Shown here: one piece after another, positions 7,898 to 16,739 of the stretch | Layout of the letters: each line of letters starts with the position of its first letter | How positions within the stretch are numbered: position 1 is the stretch's first letter | NCBI GenBank assembly: GCA_902780305.1 | Contig: CACZFB010000008.1 | Location: 52,673 to 112,372, forward strand | DNA from: an uncultured Coriobacteriaceae bacterium | GTDB lineage: Bacteria; Actinomycetota; Coriobacteriia; Coriobacteriales; Atopobiaceae | DNA length: 59,700 nucleotides | Direction of reading: 5' to 3' | Notes under the pieces: model-generated | Databases searched by the model: none | Told to the model about the DNA's origin: nothing | What the model saw: only the letters and a program-made list of their open reading frames with translations | Made by a program: the position numbers and the translations under genes

Positions 7898-8605
7898 TTA
7901 CTGTTGGCCTGTCTCGCCCACCAACACCTCGCGCGCGGCGTCCAAATCGAGTTCCCAGCGGTTGGGAACGCCTGATCCGTCCAGGCCACCGCAGTCCAAG
8001 CCCGCGAAGTCCTGATGGTATACCTCGACGCTGGAAAAGACGCCGTCCTCCCACTCGTACACGTAGGTCATGCAGTTGGTGTTTGCGGGCGGGCGCTTGG
8101 AGCCAGGACCCATCACCTGCATGTAGAAGTGAGCGAGCGAGCCACCCGAGCCAACGGCCAGCACGTTTTGCGTGCTTGGGTCCGCCATGATCGTGTTCAT
8201 GCACGAGACGATGCGCTCGTTAACCTGCCGTGTGTCTTCGCCGCCGCCGGCCCTCATCACCAGGCCCCGGACCTCCAGGAGTCCCGGACCGAAGCCCGGC
8301 TCAATACAGTCATCCTTCGCCTCGAAAATGCCAAAGCCGCACTCACGCAGGCCCTTTTTGCGCTGGTACGGCTTGACCTCGCCAAAGGCGGTCTTGCAGA
8401 CCAGCTCCATCGTGTCGCAGCAGCGCTCCGAAGTGCTCGTGTAGAAGTGGTCGAAGGAGATGCCGCGACGTCGCAGCTCCTCTCCGGCAATGCGGCACTG
8501 CTCCACACCGCGCAGCGTTATGGGCGAATCGCACCACCCCTGACTCTTGTGCTGAACGTTAAACAGGGTCTCGCAATGGCGCATGGCATACAGTAGCTTT
8601 TTCAT
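7898..8605 (-). CDS. Histidine phosphatase (phosphoglycerate mutase) family protein
   Basis: 235 aa. The phosphoacceptor motif is RHCET (residues 9-13, usually RHGET), followed by the SPITLRGVEQ segment and a FYTSTSERCCDT stretch typical of cofactor-dependent phosphatases. The second catalytic histidine, normally in a V-x-H-G-G context, seems replaced: the sequence reads VLAVGSGGSLAHF. The ATG at 8605 is chosen because the family begins MKKLLYAMRH there and GGGGACCTGCC precedes it. It converges with the MscS-like gene; substrate unknown, activity uncertain. Confidence 0.8.
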   Translation of the reverse strand: MKKLLYAMRHCETLFNVQHKSQGWCDSPITLRGVEQCRIAGEELRRRGISFDHFYTSTSERCCDTMELVCKTAFGEVKPYQRKKGLRECGFGIFEAKDDCIEPGFGPGLLEVRGLVMRAGGGEDTRQVNERIVSCMNTIMADPSTQNVLAVGSGGSLAHFYMQVMGPGSKRPPANTNCMTYVYEWEDGVFSSVEVYHQDFAGLDCGGLDGSGVPNRWELDLDAAREVLVGETGQQ

Positions 8606-8786
8606 GGCAGGTCCCCTTTGCTGGAAATGGTTTCCTCTAGTATGCGTCAAAGGCGGCTGCTTGATGAGCACTTCTCAAACGGGCACCGCCATCCGCAGCC
8701 ATTTTTCGTCACGAGGAAACTGCGGCCATAGTAATATGGATTGATGCAAATGCTCTTTTGAATACGTGAGATAGAGGGATAGACTC

Positions 8787-9578
8787 ATGGCAAGGAAACG
8801 GTACCTGTTCTTTGATATCGACGGCACATTGGCCGCAGGCGGCTATGGGGAGACCTTTATCCCCACGACCACGAGGATGGCGCTCGACAAGGTTCGCGAT
8901 GCCGGCCACTTCCTGGCCATCTCCACCGGTCGCTCGCAGGCGATGGCCATCGACATGATGCGCGACATGGGCTTCGAGAACATGGTCTCGGACGGCGGAT
9001 ACGGCGTGACCATCGACGGTGAGCTGCTCGGCATCACTCCCCTGCCGCGCGACAAGGTGATCGCATGCATCCGCGAGTGCGAGGAGCTGGGCTTTCCGTG
9101 GGGCCTGCAGGTGGACAACTCCACGACGCGGCTCGTTCCGGACGAGCGCTTCGTGGACTTCACGCACGACGTGTACATGGACTCACGCGTGGTGCCGGGG
9201 CTCGACCCCGAGGACTACCCGCAGATCTACAAGGCCTACGTGGCCTGCTTTGCCCCCGACGAGCAGCAGCTCAAGACGCTTGACGACCTGCCGTGGTGTC
9301 GCTTCCACAAGGAGTACCTCTTTGTGGAGCCTGCGGACAAGGCCTTTGGCATACGCAAGATCATGGATCATCTGGGCGCCGACTACGCCGACGTCATCGT
9401 GTTCGGCGACGCGATGAACGACGTCTCGATGTTCGTGGACGGCTGGTACAAGGTGGCCATGGGCAACGCCTGCGACGAGGTCAAGGCCCTGGCGGACTAC
9501 ATCACCGAAGACGTTATTACCGACGGCATCTGGAACGCCTGCGAGCGGCTGGGCCTGTTCGAGCCCGTGGACGAATAG
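8787..9578 (+). CDS. HAD-family hydrolase, Cof-type sugar phosphatase-like
   Basis: 263 aa. HAD motif I is FFDIDGTLAAGG (nucleophile Asp and acid/base Asp), motif II LAISTGRSQ, motif III Lys in the KEYLFVEPADKAFGI region and motif IV VIVFGDAMNDVSMF. The long C2-type cap between motifs II and III fits the Cof subfamily, which dephosphorylates sugar phosphates, flavins or nucleotides in the cytoplasm. AGAGGGATAGACTC precedes the ATG. Divergent from the histidine phosphatase. Confidence 0.9.
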   Translation: MARKRYLFFDIDGTLAAGGYGETFIPTTTRMALDKVRDAGHFLAISTGRSQAMAIDMMRDMGFENMVSDGGYGVTIDGELLGITPLPRDKVIACIRECEELGFPWGLQVDNSTTRLVPDERFVDFTHDVYMDSRVVPGLDPEDYPQIYKAYVACFAPDEQQLKTLDDLPWCRFHKEYLFVEPADKAFGIRKIMDHLGADYADVIVFGDAMNDVSMFVDGWYKVAMGNACDEVKALADYITEDVITDGIWNACERLGLFEPVDE

Positions 9579-9689
9579 CGGCACGTCGCCCGAGCGAGAC
9601 CGCCCACCGACCCCCGGCAGGTGGTTACACGTTTTGGGTCGAAAGGGACCCCGGTCGGCCTCGGGCTCCGCCCTCGGCCCGCCACAAGC

Positions 9690-9738
9690 CAGAGGGCTTG
9701 TGGCGCCCTCGCGGGTTCGATTCCCGGCAGCGCCACGA
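9690..9738 (+). other. tRNA 3'-end-like fragment preceded by 11-bp hairpin
   Basis: CGGGTTCGATTCCCG has the form of a tRNA T-arm and is followed by GCAGCGCCACGA, like an acceptor 3' strand. No matching 5' acceptor (GGCGCTG) or anticodon arm is found upstream in 9579-9700, so this is not a complete tRNA. Just before it CGCCACAAGCC pairs with GGCTTGTGGCG. It may be a tRNA relic or old integration scar. Confidence 0.35.
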
Positions 9739-9740
9739 AC

Positions 9741-9764
9741 AAAAAAGCCTCCCTTTGGGGAGGC
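9741..9764 (-). terminator. Terminator of tRNA-Thr(UGU)
   Basis: Minus strand GCCTCCCC-AAA-GGGAGGC followed by TTTTTT, 10 nt past the tRNA 3' end. Confidence 0.9.
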
Positions 9765-9774
9765 GTTACGCACA

Positions 9775-9849
9775 TGGAGCCAGAGATGGGAATCGAACCC
9801 ATAACCACCGGATTACAAGGCCGGTGCTCTACCATTGAGCCACTCTGGC
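9775..9849 (-). tRNA. tRNA-Thr (UGU)
   Basis: 75 nt with CCA. Acceptor GCCAGAG/CTCTGGC, anticodon loop CTTGTAA (TGT), T-arm ATGGGTTCGATTCCCAT. Stand-alone gene with its own terminator. Confidence 0.94.
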
Positions 9850-9972
9850 GTGTAGTTGCATATCCTACCACAGTTGGGAACCAAGCGACAGAAGAAGGCG
9901 CGAATCGAACGTTGCGCGTAGAATGGGCGTTGCCTTTTTCGGATTAGCCACTCCGTTGGTGGCTGCGGGTGA

Positions 9973-10016
9973 CGGTGTCCGTTTGGGAAGAGGCACCTCT
10001 TCCCAAACGGACACCG
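9973..10016. repeat. 21-bp perfect palindrome, family i
   Basis: CGGTGTCCGTTTGGGAAGAG-G and its exact complement with a 2-nt loop. The same element with two compensating changes occurs at 24158-24201 and a half copy near 27413-27427. It sits just ahead of the MBL gene. Confidence 0.9.
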
Positions 10017-10033
10017 CAGGCGGGAGGTTACCG

Positions 10034-10621
10034 ATGGAGATTATCGAGATACCGCGATACTGCGCGACGAACTCCTACGTTGTTCGGACGCCACAGGCAT
10101 CGCTGCTTATAGACACCGGGTTTCCGTCCACACTGCACCGGTTTAACGCCAGCCTCAAGCAGGCGGGCCTGTCGTCCAACGCGCTCACCCACATGATGGC
10201 GACACATTATCACCCGGACCACATTGGCCTTATGCCCATCCTCCTTTCGTATGGGGTGACGCTGGTAACGTTCGGCGAGCAAGCGCGCCACCTGCACGAC
10301 TCCGACGCAATCTTTGCCAGGGACCCCAAGGAGCGATTTAACCCAATCGATGACCGCAAGGCGTTGTCGATCCCCCTTGCCGACAGCAGGGCGTTTCTTG
10401 CCAGTCTGGGCATCGACGGAGAGGTCGTATCACTTCCGTCGCACAGCGCCGATAGCGTGGGAATGGCCTTGGACACGGGCGAAGCCTTTGTAGGAGACCT
10501 GACTCCGCTGAGCTGGATAAACCCACAAGAGGACAACCCGATTGCCAGGGATTGGAAGCGGGTCCTTCGGCACACCATCCATACCGTCTACTACGGACAC
10601 GCCCCCAAGGGAACGTCCTAA
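10034..10621 (+). CDS. MBL-fold metallo-hydrolase
   Basis: 195 aa. The zinc motif is THYHPDH (HxHxDH, about residues 56-62); further ligands are His in LPSHSADSVG and Asp in AFVGDLTPL, and a late His in VYYGHAPKG. This is a short glyoxalase-II-like metallo-beta-lactamase fold. GGGAGGTTACCG precedes the chosen ATG at 10034; an in-frame extension upstream would translate through the palindrome. Substrate is unknown. It is followed by a small membrane protein and a PrsW protease on the same strand. Confidence 0.88.
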   Translation: MEIIEIPRYCATNSYVVRTPQASLLIDTGFPSTLHRFNASLKQAGLSSNALTHMMATHYHPDHIGLMPILLSYGVTLVTFGEQARHLHDSDAIFARDPKERFNPIDDRKALSIPLADSRAFLASLGIDGEVVSLPSHSADSVGMALDTGEAFVGDLTPLSWINPQEDNPIARDWKRVLRHTIHTVYYGHAPKGTS

Positions 10622-10695
10622 TCGGCACCACTCGAGAACTGCTACCATGTATTCGTTGTCAGGCGGTGGAGAATAACCTAAAAAGGTGGACATGC

Positions 10696-10929
10696 ATGAA
10701 CGACCTCTTGCACGCAGGCACGCTCTTCTTGGTGTTCTCGATCGCGCTCGTTCTCTACGGTTGGATTCTGGCAAAGACCGGCAACCGGAACCTCCTGCCG
10801 TACCGGGCGATGCACTCAGTACGGGACGAGCGGGACGTACGACGTGTGGGCAGCATCGTTGTTCGGGTAGGCCTTGTTATTGGTTTGGCCTCCGTACTAC
10901 TCATCGTGTTCGCGCAACTCAACGCATAG
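10696..10929 (+). CDS. Small two-span membrane protein
   Basis: 77 aa. Two hydrophobic stretches (LFLVFSIALVLYGWIL near residues 10-27 and VVRVGLVIGLASVLLIVFAQ near the C terminus) flank a basic loop (RDERDVRRVG). AAAGGTGG lies ahead of the ATG at 10696. No recognised family. It ends 15 nt before the PrsW gene, so the two are probably co-transcribed and the product may act in the membrane with it. Confidence 0.65.
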   Translation: MNDLLHAGTLFLVFSIALVLYGWILAKTGNRNLLPYRAMHSVRDERDVRRVGSIVVRVGLVIGLASVLLIVFAQLNA

Positions 10930-10944
10930 CCTTGGGAGGGGACC

Positions 10945-11631
10945 ATGAGCATTCCGTTACTCGCACTCGCCTTGCTGCCCACCATAGTGCTGCTCGTGCA
11001 CATCTATCGCAAGGACTCCATCGAGAAGGAGCCGCCAAAACTGCTCGTCCTGCTCTTTTTGGGCGGTGCGCTCACCACCATCCCCGCCGCCCTCATCGAG
11101 ACGGGTGCCGAGCCGTTCCTCGACCACTTCCTTACCGAGGGTTCGCTGCTCTACATCCTTATAGAGAATTTCTTAACGGTCGCACTCGTGGAAGAGGGCG
11201 TTAAATACCTGGTCCTCAAGCGGGGAACGTGGAAGTCGCCACACTTTAACTACCTCTTTGACGCCATCGTGTATGCGGTCGTCGTCTCGCTGGGGTTCGC
11301 CACGTTCGAGAACGTCCTGTATGTTCTGGACGGCTCGCTCACAACGGCCATCATGCGTGCCGTGCTTTCGGTACCCGGCCATGCCTTCGACGCGGTGTAC
11401 ATGGGATACTTCTACGGACTCGCCAAGCACGCCGACGTGCGCGGCGACCACGCCACGCGCGACTTTAACCTTCGCATGGCCATCTTTGCCCCCGTGGTGA
11501 TCCACGGTACCTACGACTTTCTTATTGGGTCACAAATGCTCGTCGTGTTCCTGGTCTTCGAGGTAATCGTTACGGTGCTCACCATCCGGCACATCAACCA
11601 GCTCTCGCACACCGACGAGCCGCTGCGATAG
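10945..11631 (+). CDS. PrsW-family intramembrane metalloprotease
   Basis: 228 aa, about seven to eight predicted spans. Conserved motifs of the PrsW/CPBP-like group are present: VEEGVKYLVLKRG (E-E-x-x-K), FDAIVYAVVVSLGFATFENV (F-D-x-x-x-Y and G-F-A-x-x-E-N), SVPGHAFDAVYMGYF and VVIHGTYDF with its His. In Bacillus PrsW does site-1 cleavage of an anti-sigma factor; here no anti-sigma gene is adjacent, so the substrate is unknown. GGGAGGGGACC precedes the ATG. A 35-bp perfect palindrome follows. Confidence 0.9.
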   Translation: MSIPLLALALLPTIVLLVHIYRKDSIEKEPPKLLVLLFLGGALTTIPAALIETGAEPFLDHFLTEGSLLYILIENFLTVALVEEGVKYLVLKRGTWKSPHFNYLFDAIVYAVVVSLGFATFENVLYVLDGSLTTAIMRAVLSVPGHAFDAVYMGYFYGLAKHADVRGDHATRDFNLRMAIFAPVVIHGTYDFLIGSQMLVVFLVFEVIVTVLTIRHINQLSHTDEPLR

Positions 11632-11653
11632 CGCCGTTGGCAAGAGGCGGCCT

Positions 11654-11725
11654 GCCGATCAAAAGGGGTTACCCCCATTGATAGGTCGTGCGACCTATCA
11701 ATGGGGGTAACCCCTTTTGATCGGC
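11654..11725. repeat. 35-bp perfect palindrome, family ii
   Basis: Arms 11654-11688 and 11691-11725 are exact complements with a 2-nt loop. The core AAAAGGGGTTACCCCCATT recurs, with changes, in the palindrome at 14809-14882. It lies between convergent PrsW and yacP genes and has A/T runs on both sides of a G-rich stem, so it probably terminates both transcripts. Confidence 0.95.
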
Positions 11726-11745
11726 GCCCATAGGCCGGCCGCACG

Positions 11746-12321
11746 CTAGCGCCCCAAGAGCTTCCACAGCTTCTCGCGCGTGGCGGAATCGAGTCGGTCC
11801 TCCATGGTAAGCCGCATGTGCGTGCGATCGTCTCGCGCCACGTGGGCCTCCTCCTCGACCACCGCGATGTCCGCCGCCAACAGCTGGCTGGAAATCGTGG
11901 TTACGGGAATGCCGCCCACCGTAAAGCGAATGGTGTTGTCGGACGTCACCAACAGCACGTCGCGGTTTTGGTTACGAGCCTTGGTCACCAGGCGCTCGAT
12001 AACGGTGTCCGCCGACTCCCCCTGCGCCGAGAAGACCACGCGCACGCCCGCACGCGAGAAGTCGGGGCGCTCGTCCGAGAGGTTCCCCGCGCCGTCGAAC
12101 ACGATTACGGGCTCGTACGTACCCTGCGCATACGCGGCCACATCGGCAACGAGCGCCTCGCGCGCCGCATCAAACGGGTCGTGCCCGTAGGGGTCGCGCG
12201 AGAGGGACGCGACGTCGGCAAGCGCCCCCGCACCGGCATGCTCGTCTATCATCCCGCAGTATCGAGCGGTACCGTGGATCACGTTGTACCCGTCAACCAC
12301 CAGCAACGCCAACCGGGCCAC
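11746..12321 (-). CDS. NYN-domain ribonuclease, YacP/Rae1 type
   Basis: 191 aa. PIN-like NYN fold with LLVVDGYNVIHG (first acidic residue), VIVFDGAG, and VLLVTSDNTIRF carrying later acidic residues. YacP/Rae1 of Bacillus is a ribosome-associated endoribonuclease. Start is GTG at 12321, one nt past the rlmB stop, with GGTGGAG upstream. It ends the cysS-rlmB-yacP run, an arrangement also found in Firmicutes. Confidence 0.85.
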   Translation of the reverse strand: MARLALLVVDGYNVIHGTARYCGMIDEHAGAGALADVASLSRDPYGHDPFDAAREALVADVAAYAQGTYEPVIVFDGAGNLSDERPDFSRAGVRVVFSAQGESADTVIERLVTKARNQNRDVLLVTSDNTIRFTVGGIPVTTISSQLLAADIAVVEEEAHVARDDRTHMRLTMEDRLDSATREKLWKLLGR

Positions 12322-12322
12322 G

Positions 12323-13261
12323 CTACTCCACCGCCTCGTCCTTGGCCATGGTACGACGCAGCCACTCGTAGCAGAGGGCCGTCGTCGCCTGTGCCACGTT
12401 GAGCGACTCCACGCGCCCTCGCTGCGGGAGGCGACACTCGAAGTCGCAGCGCTTGCGCATGAGCGCCGAGACCCCTGAGCCCTCCGAGCCCATAACCAGG
12501 CAAATGCGCCCATCCAGCGGCGCATGCCACACGTCGTCGTGCGCATGCTCGGTTGCGGCGCCCAGCCAGAAGCCGGCCTCCTGGAGCTTTTGCGCCGCGC
12601 TGGCGAGGTTGGGAACCTGTGCGATGGGCAGATGCAGCACGGCACCGGCCGAGGTCTTGTATGCGGCCGTGCCCACGCGGGCGGCACGCGCGTTGGCCAC
12701 GATCACGCCCGCGGCGCCAACCACCTCGGCCGTGCGCACGATGGCGCCAAAGTTGCCCTCGTCGGTAACGTGGTCCAGCAGCAGCACGAGCGCGTCGCCC
12801 TCGCCGGCCGCCTCGATCACGTCGTCGAGCGAGGCATAGGCAAACGGCTCCGTCTCGAGCATGATGCCCTGGTGTGCCCCATGGGCCGAGCGCCCGTCCA
12901 GTCGGTCGCGCGCCACGTACTCCACGGGCACGCCCGCACCCTCCAGCCGGACGACCAGCTCATCCAACGTTCGGTCGCGCTCCCCCACCGTCGTCGCCAC
13001 GAGGGCGCGACGTATGGGCACGGAGGCGTCGAGCGCCTCGGCGCAGGCACGCCTTCCCTCGATGAAGCCCGCGGCACCCGCACCCTGGCGCGCGCGATTG
13101 CGCGGGGCGGGGCGCTGCTGCTCGCGGCCGGAACGCCCGCGATAGGGACCCTCGCCGTGGCGGCCCTTGCCCCCACGGCCACTGGGCACCTGCGGACGCC
13201 CCCGCTTGCCCGTGCCACCGCGCACATCGCGACCAGGCTTGCGCGACTGGTTCTTTGCCAT
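12323..13261 (-). CDS. rlmB: 23S rRNA (guanosine-2251-2'-O)-methyltransferase RlmB
   Basis: 312 aa. After a 70-residue Arg/Gly/Lys-rich N-terminal tail, the L30e-like domain (FIEGRRACAEALDASVPIRR) and SPOUT domain follow, with motif 1 LDHVTDEGNFGAIVRTAEVV, motif 2 VMGSEGSGV and motif 3 ESLNVAQATTALCYE. RlmB methylates G2251 in the P-loop of 23S rRNA. The basic tail is longer than in E. coli and common in actinobacteria. cysS ends 3 nt upstream. Confidence 0.92.
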   Translation of the reverse strand: MAKNQSRKPGRDVRGGTGKRGRPQVPSGRGGKGRHGEGPYRGRSGREQQRPAPRNRARQGAGAAGFIEGRRACAEALDASVPIRRALVATTVGERDRTLDELVVRLEGAGVPVEYVARDRLDGRSAHGAHQGIMLETEPFAYASLDDVIEAAGEGDALVLLLDHVTDEGNFGAIVRTAEVVGAAGVIVANARAARVGTAAYKTSAGAVLHLPIAQVPNLASAAQKLQEAGFWLGAATEHAHDDVWHAPLDGRICLVMGSEGSGVSALMRKRCDFECRLPQRGRVESLNVAQATTALCYEWLRRTMAKDEAVE

Positions 13262-13264
13262 GTT

Positions 13265-14746
13265 CTAGCCCTTCGCCTTGCGCAGGCGAGCACCGGCGGC
13301 GGTGTCCTCCACCACGAGGCCCAGCGCGCCAATGCCGTCGCGGATGGCGTCCGCCGTGCCCCAGTCCTTTGCCTTGCGTGCCTGCTGGCGTGCCTCGAGC
13401 AACACCTCGGCCGCCTCGTCCACGCTTGTTCCCTCGTAACCGGCATACTGGACCGCCAAGTCCAGCAGCTCGGCGGGCAGCGCGTCGGCTTGCGAGCCAG
13501 CCTTGAGGTCAATGCCCAGCACGCCGCACAGCTCAACCAGCGTGTCGGCGGCGCGCAGCGTAACGGCCGTCTCGATGTCGCCCGCCGCCTCGCTCAGGTA
13601 CTTGTTGGACGCGGTGACCAGGCCAAAGATGGCGGCCAGTCCGCCCGCGGTGTTAAAGTCGTCGTCCATGCTCGCCACGAACTCCGCGCTCGCGGCGTCA
13701 ACCGAGGTGCCCAGCGCGCGATCCGCCTCGGTGAGCTTGCCATCCTGCGGCGCGGCATGCGCGGCCCAACGCAGGTTCTTCTCGCAGCTCTGCAGGCGCT
13801 CCAAGGAGCTTACCGCGCCGTCCAGGCGGTCGAACGAGAAGTCGAGCGGCGCGCGATAGTGCGTTTGCAGCATGAGGATGCGCACGGCATTCGCGGGATA
13901 GCGGTCCAAGACCTCCTTGAGCGTGTAGAAGTTGCCCAGGCTCTTGGACATCTTCTCCTCGTTGATCTGCAGCATGCCGGTGTGCATCCACACGTTGGCC
14001 AGCGGCGCATGCCAGGCGCACATGGCCTGGGCCGTTTCGTTCTCGTGATGCGGGAACACCAAGTCGGCTCCGCCGCCGTGGATGTCGATGGGCGTGCCCA
14101 GGTAGCGATGGATCATCGCGCAGCACTCGGTGTGCCAGCCGGGGCGGCCTTCGCCCCACGGACTCGGCCAGCTGGGCTCGCCAGGCTTTGCCGCCTTCCA
14201 CAGGGCAAAGTCAAAGGGGTCGCGCTTCTCGTCGTTTACCTCCACGCGCTCGCCGGCGCGCAGCTGATCCAGGTCGCGGCCCGAAAGGATGCCATAGCTG
14301 TGGTCGCTGCGCACCGAGAAGTACACGTCGCCGCTGGGCACTGCGTAGGCATTGCCCTGTTCGATGAGCGATACGATCATCTGTTGCATGGCCTCGATCT
14401 CGCGCGTGGCGCGCGGGCGGATGTCGGGGTCCAGGATGCCAAAGCGGTGCATCTGCTCGATGAACTTTTGCGAGAACTCGTCGGCGACCTCGGCGGCGGT
14501 ACGGCCCTGCTCGTTGGCGCGATTGATAATCTTGTCATCCACGTCGGTGAGGTTTTGTGCAAACGTGACCTCGTAGCCCTTAAACATGAGGTAGCGGCGA
14601 ATCACGTCGAAGCTGAGGAACGTACGGCCGTTGCCAATGTGAATCTGGTCGTACACCGTGGGGCCGCACACGTACATGCGAATCTTGCCCGGCTCGATGG
14701 GCTCGAGCTCCTGCTTGCGATGTGTTTGGCTGTTGTAGACGAGCAT
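13265..14746 (-). CDS. cysS: Cysteinyl-tRNA synthetase
   Basis: 493 aa. Class I synthetase charging tRNA-Cys in the cytoplasm. HIGH-type motif is HIGNG (about residues 28-32) after CGPTVYDQ, whose Cys is the first zinc ligand; further ligands are in [12 protein letters not shown] and HHENE; the KMSKS loop is [10 protein letters not shown]. The DALR-like C-terminal domain ends near 13265. The ATG at 14746 is supported by the family start [20 protein letters not shown] and GGAAGGACCC upstream; a longer version would read into the palindrome. Confidence 0.95.
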   Translation of the reverse strand: MLVYNSQTHRKQELEPIEPGKIRMYVCGPTVYDQIHIGNGRTFLSFDVIRRYLMFKGYEVTFAQNLTDVDDKIINRANEQGRTAAEVADEFSQKFIEQMHRFGILDPDIRPRATREIEAMQQMIVSLIEQGNAYAVPSGDVYFSVRSDHSYGILSGRDLDQLRAGERVEVNDEKRDPFDFALWKAAKPGEPSWPSPWGEGRPGWHTECCAMIHRYLGTPIDIHGGGADLVFPHHENETAQAMCAWHAPLANVWMHTGMLQINEEKMSKSLGNFYTLKEVLDRYPANAVRILMLQTHYRAPLDFSFDRLDGAVSSLERLQSCEKNLRWAAHAAPQDGKLTEADRALGTSVDAASAEFVASMDDDFNTAGGLAAIFGLVTASNKYLSEAAGDIETAVTLRAADTLVELCGVLGIDLKAGSQADALPAELLDLAVQYAGYEGTSVDEAAEVLLEARQQARKAKDWGTADAIRDGIGALGLVVEDTAAGARLRKAKG

Positions 14747-14808
14747 ATGGGTCCTTCCCGTTGGTTTCGCACAAGATAATAGCGCAAAGTGGCTTTTTAC
14801 GGGCTGTC

Positions 14809-14882
14809 GGCCAATCAAAGGGGCAACCCCCAATTGAATGCCGCAAGCGGCATATCAATGGGGGTCACCCCTTTGATTGGCC
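14809..14882. repeat. Long palindrome, family ii, between ispF and cysS
   Basis: About 35-nt arms starting GGCCAATCAAAGGGG, near-perfect with a few mismatches, loop CAAG. It shares the AAAGGGG..ACCCCCATTGATA core with 11654-11725. Transcription from ispF into cysS must cross it. Confidence 0.9.
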
Positions 14883-14903
14883 ACCGGAGCGACCCGGCAA
14901 ACG

Positions 14904-15383
14904 TTACGATCGCCTCTCGAGCAAGGCAACGGCCCAAGCGGCGATGCCCTCCTTGCGACCCACAAAGCCCAGCCCCTCGGTGGTGGTGGCCTTTACCCCC
15001 ACCGCTTCGACGTCTACGCCCAGCGCGGCCGCAAGGTTCTTGCGCATCTGGTCACGGTACGGAGAGAGCTTGGGGACCTGCGCGGCCACGGTGCAGTCCA
15101 CGTCCAGGATGGCAAACCCCTCGCTGCGCACGAGCTCGGCCACGCGCGAGAGCAGCACGAGCGAGTCCGCCCCCGCATAGGCGGGGTCCGTGTCGGGAAA
15201 GTGCTGGCCGATATCGCCCAGACGGGCAGCGCTCAGCACCGCGTCGGCCAGCGCGTGCGCAAGCACGTCGGCATCGGAATGGCCCAGCAAGCCGCGCTCG
15301 CTCGGCACGTCCACACCACCCAGAATGCACTTCCTGCCCTCGGCAAACTGGTGCACGTCGTATCCATGTCCTATGCGCAGCAT
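14904..15383 (-). CDS. ispF: 2-C-methyl-D-erythritol 2,4-cyclodiphosphate synthase
   Basis: 159 aa, standard length. Zinc ligands and active site are in GHGYDVHQF (Asp, His) and [36 protein letters not shown] is the family signature at the C terminus. It acts in the non-mevalonate (MEP) isoprenoid pathway two steps after IspD, whose gene lies upstream with one gene between. The start at 15383 has GGAGAAAGGCGG upstream. Confidence 0.95.
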   Translation of the reverse strand: MLRIGHGYDVHQFAEGRKCILGGVDVPSERGLLGHSDADVLAHALADAVLSAARLGDIGQHFPDTDPAYAGADSLVLLSRVAELVRSEGFAILDVDCTVAAQVPKLSPYRDQMRKNLAAALGVDVEAVGVKATTTEGLGFVGRKEGIAAWAVALLERRS

Positions 15384-15408
15384 AGCGCCGCCTTTCTCCA
15401 CGAGCCCA

Positions 15409-16701
15409 TCAGTCCTTGTAAATCAACGAGACGGGTCCTTTTACGGGCACGAGGTCATTACGAACCGAAGACGAGTACCACAGGTCTCCGGCATCCATGC
15501 CAATGCATACGTGGTCGCCGTCGGCGAGGCCCAGCTCGTCGGCGTTGGTGACCTCAACGGATTCCGTCTGTTGCGTCGACTGGCCCATGCCGTCTCCCGC
15601 ATTGCCCGTAATGCTCACCGCGCCGTCATCGAAGAACACGAGCACCAACTGATTGCCCACCTCGTTGGCAAGCTCTTTTGCGAGCCGGGGGTCAATCTCG
15701 TTGGCACGCTCCCCCACCGTGGTAATGCGTACGGTGCCAGTTGTCACCTGCAGGCCCTGGGCCTCCGCCTCCTCGCGCAGCCGTTGGTGCTCCTGCTCAG
15801 CCGACTCCTGCTGGCCCTGCTCCTGCTTAGCATCCTCGGCCTTCTTGCCTGCATCCTGTGTCCCAGTTGCGGTGGACTTGCGCAGGTCTTCGAGTGCCGA
15901 GCGATCATCCACCCCCAAGAACGTTATCTCCCCGAAGTCAGACGAACCGGTGTCGTACGTCTCGTCACTCTGGTCTGTTGCGAGCTGGGCGTCTGCAATG
16001 TGGATTCGCTGGAAGTAATAGTGCGACCCGTAATAGCCCGTGAACCCAAGCGCATGGCGATCGGGAGTCACATACCAACCGTCCCTCAAGTGGTAGTAGC
16101 GCAGCGCTTCCTCGTTCGTGCGCACGACCTGCTTGGCCTGCGGGTCGTACCAATAAAAGACGCCGTACTCGTCGGTGGGGTTCGTGGTAGCGGTCACCAC
16201 CAGCTCCGGCACGTCGTCGCCCGTGAGCTCAATAAGAAAATAGCGGTATTCGACGGCCATGTTTGGTGGGTCATCCCAAAACATGCCTGGATCCAGATTG
16301 TCGAGAACCCCGGCGTAGGCATCGGCAATCGCCCCCATGTTTGGCCCCGTCTGCTCGGCCTGCTTCTGCTCGGCCTGCTTCTTCTCATCCGCCTTCTTGT
16401 CCGACTTCTGCTCGGTCGTCTGCTTGGCGGTCTGCTCGGTCGTCTGCTCTGCAGCAGGTGCGGCGGCAGGCGTCCCCGTACCAGCCTGGGGCTGACCCGA
16501 ACGCACCAGGAGTATGGCAGTAAGGCCCACCGCCACGACAACGAGTGCCGAGACGATTACGACAAGTACGCCGCGCAACCGGTTGGGGTCTCTGCCTCCT
16601 GGCCCGCCGCCCGCCGAGCCGCCTCCGGCAATCTTGCTGCCGCAGTTTGGGCAGAACGACGCCCCCTCCGCAACTTCCGCACCGCACTGATCACAATACA
16701 T
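15409..16701 (-). CDS. Zinc-ribbon membrane-anchored protein
   Basis: 430 aa. N-terminal zinc ribbon [20 protein letters not shown] (two CxxC), a Gly/Arg linker, one membrane span (about residues 50-72, [19 protein letters not shown]), then a low-complexity Gln/Glu/Lys linker rich in EQTAEQ-like units, and a C-terminal extracytoplasmic region of about 280 residues ([33 protein letters not shown]). It resembles zinc-ribbon DUF proteins of Gram-positive bacteria with an unknown ligand. It lies between ispD and ispF and is likely transcribed with them, though unrelated to isoprenoid synthesis. Confidence 0.75.
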   Translation of the reverse strand: MYCDQCGAEVAEGASFCPNCGSKIAGGGSAGGGPGGRDPNRLRGVLVVIVSALVVVAVGLTAILLVRSGQPQAGTGTPAAAPAAEQTTEQTAKQTTEQKSDKKADEKKQAEQKQAEQTGPNMGAIADAYAGVLDNLDPGMFWDDPPNMAVEYRYFLIELTGDDVPELVVTATTNPTDEYGVFYWYDPQAKQVVRTNEEALRYYHLRDGWYVTPDRHALGFTGYYGSHYYFQRIHIADAQLATDQSDETYDTGSSDFGEITFLGVDDRSALEDLRKSTATGTQDAGKKAEDAKQEQGQQESAEQEHQRLREEAEAQGLQVTTGTVRITTVGERANEIDPRLAKELANEVGNQLVLVFFDDGAVSITGNAGDGMGQSTQQTESVEVTNADELGLADGDHVCIGMDAGDLWYSSSVRNDLVPVKGPVSLIYKD

Positions 16702-16739
16702 AGGCCACATCCTTCTTTTACAAGCCCGCCAGCTCTTGG

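Noticed and set aside
9579..9740. Selenocysteine or other long tRNA on the plus strand
   Set aside because: A T-arm and acceptor tail exist, but no 5' acceptor partner or anticodon arm could be placed.
12524..14779. 751-codon open frame on the plus strand opposite rlmB and cysS
   Set aside because: It is antisense to two certain genes; long open shadows are expected at this GC and the product is low-complexity Ala/Arg/Leu.
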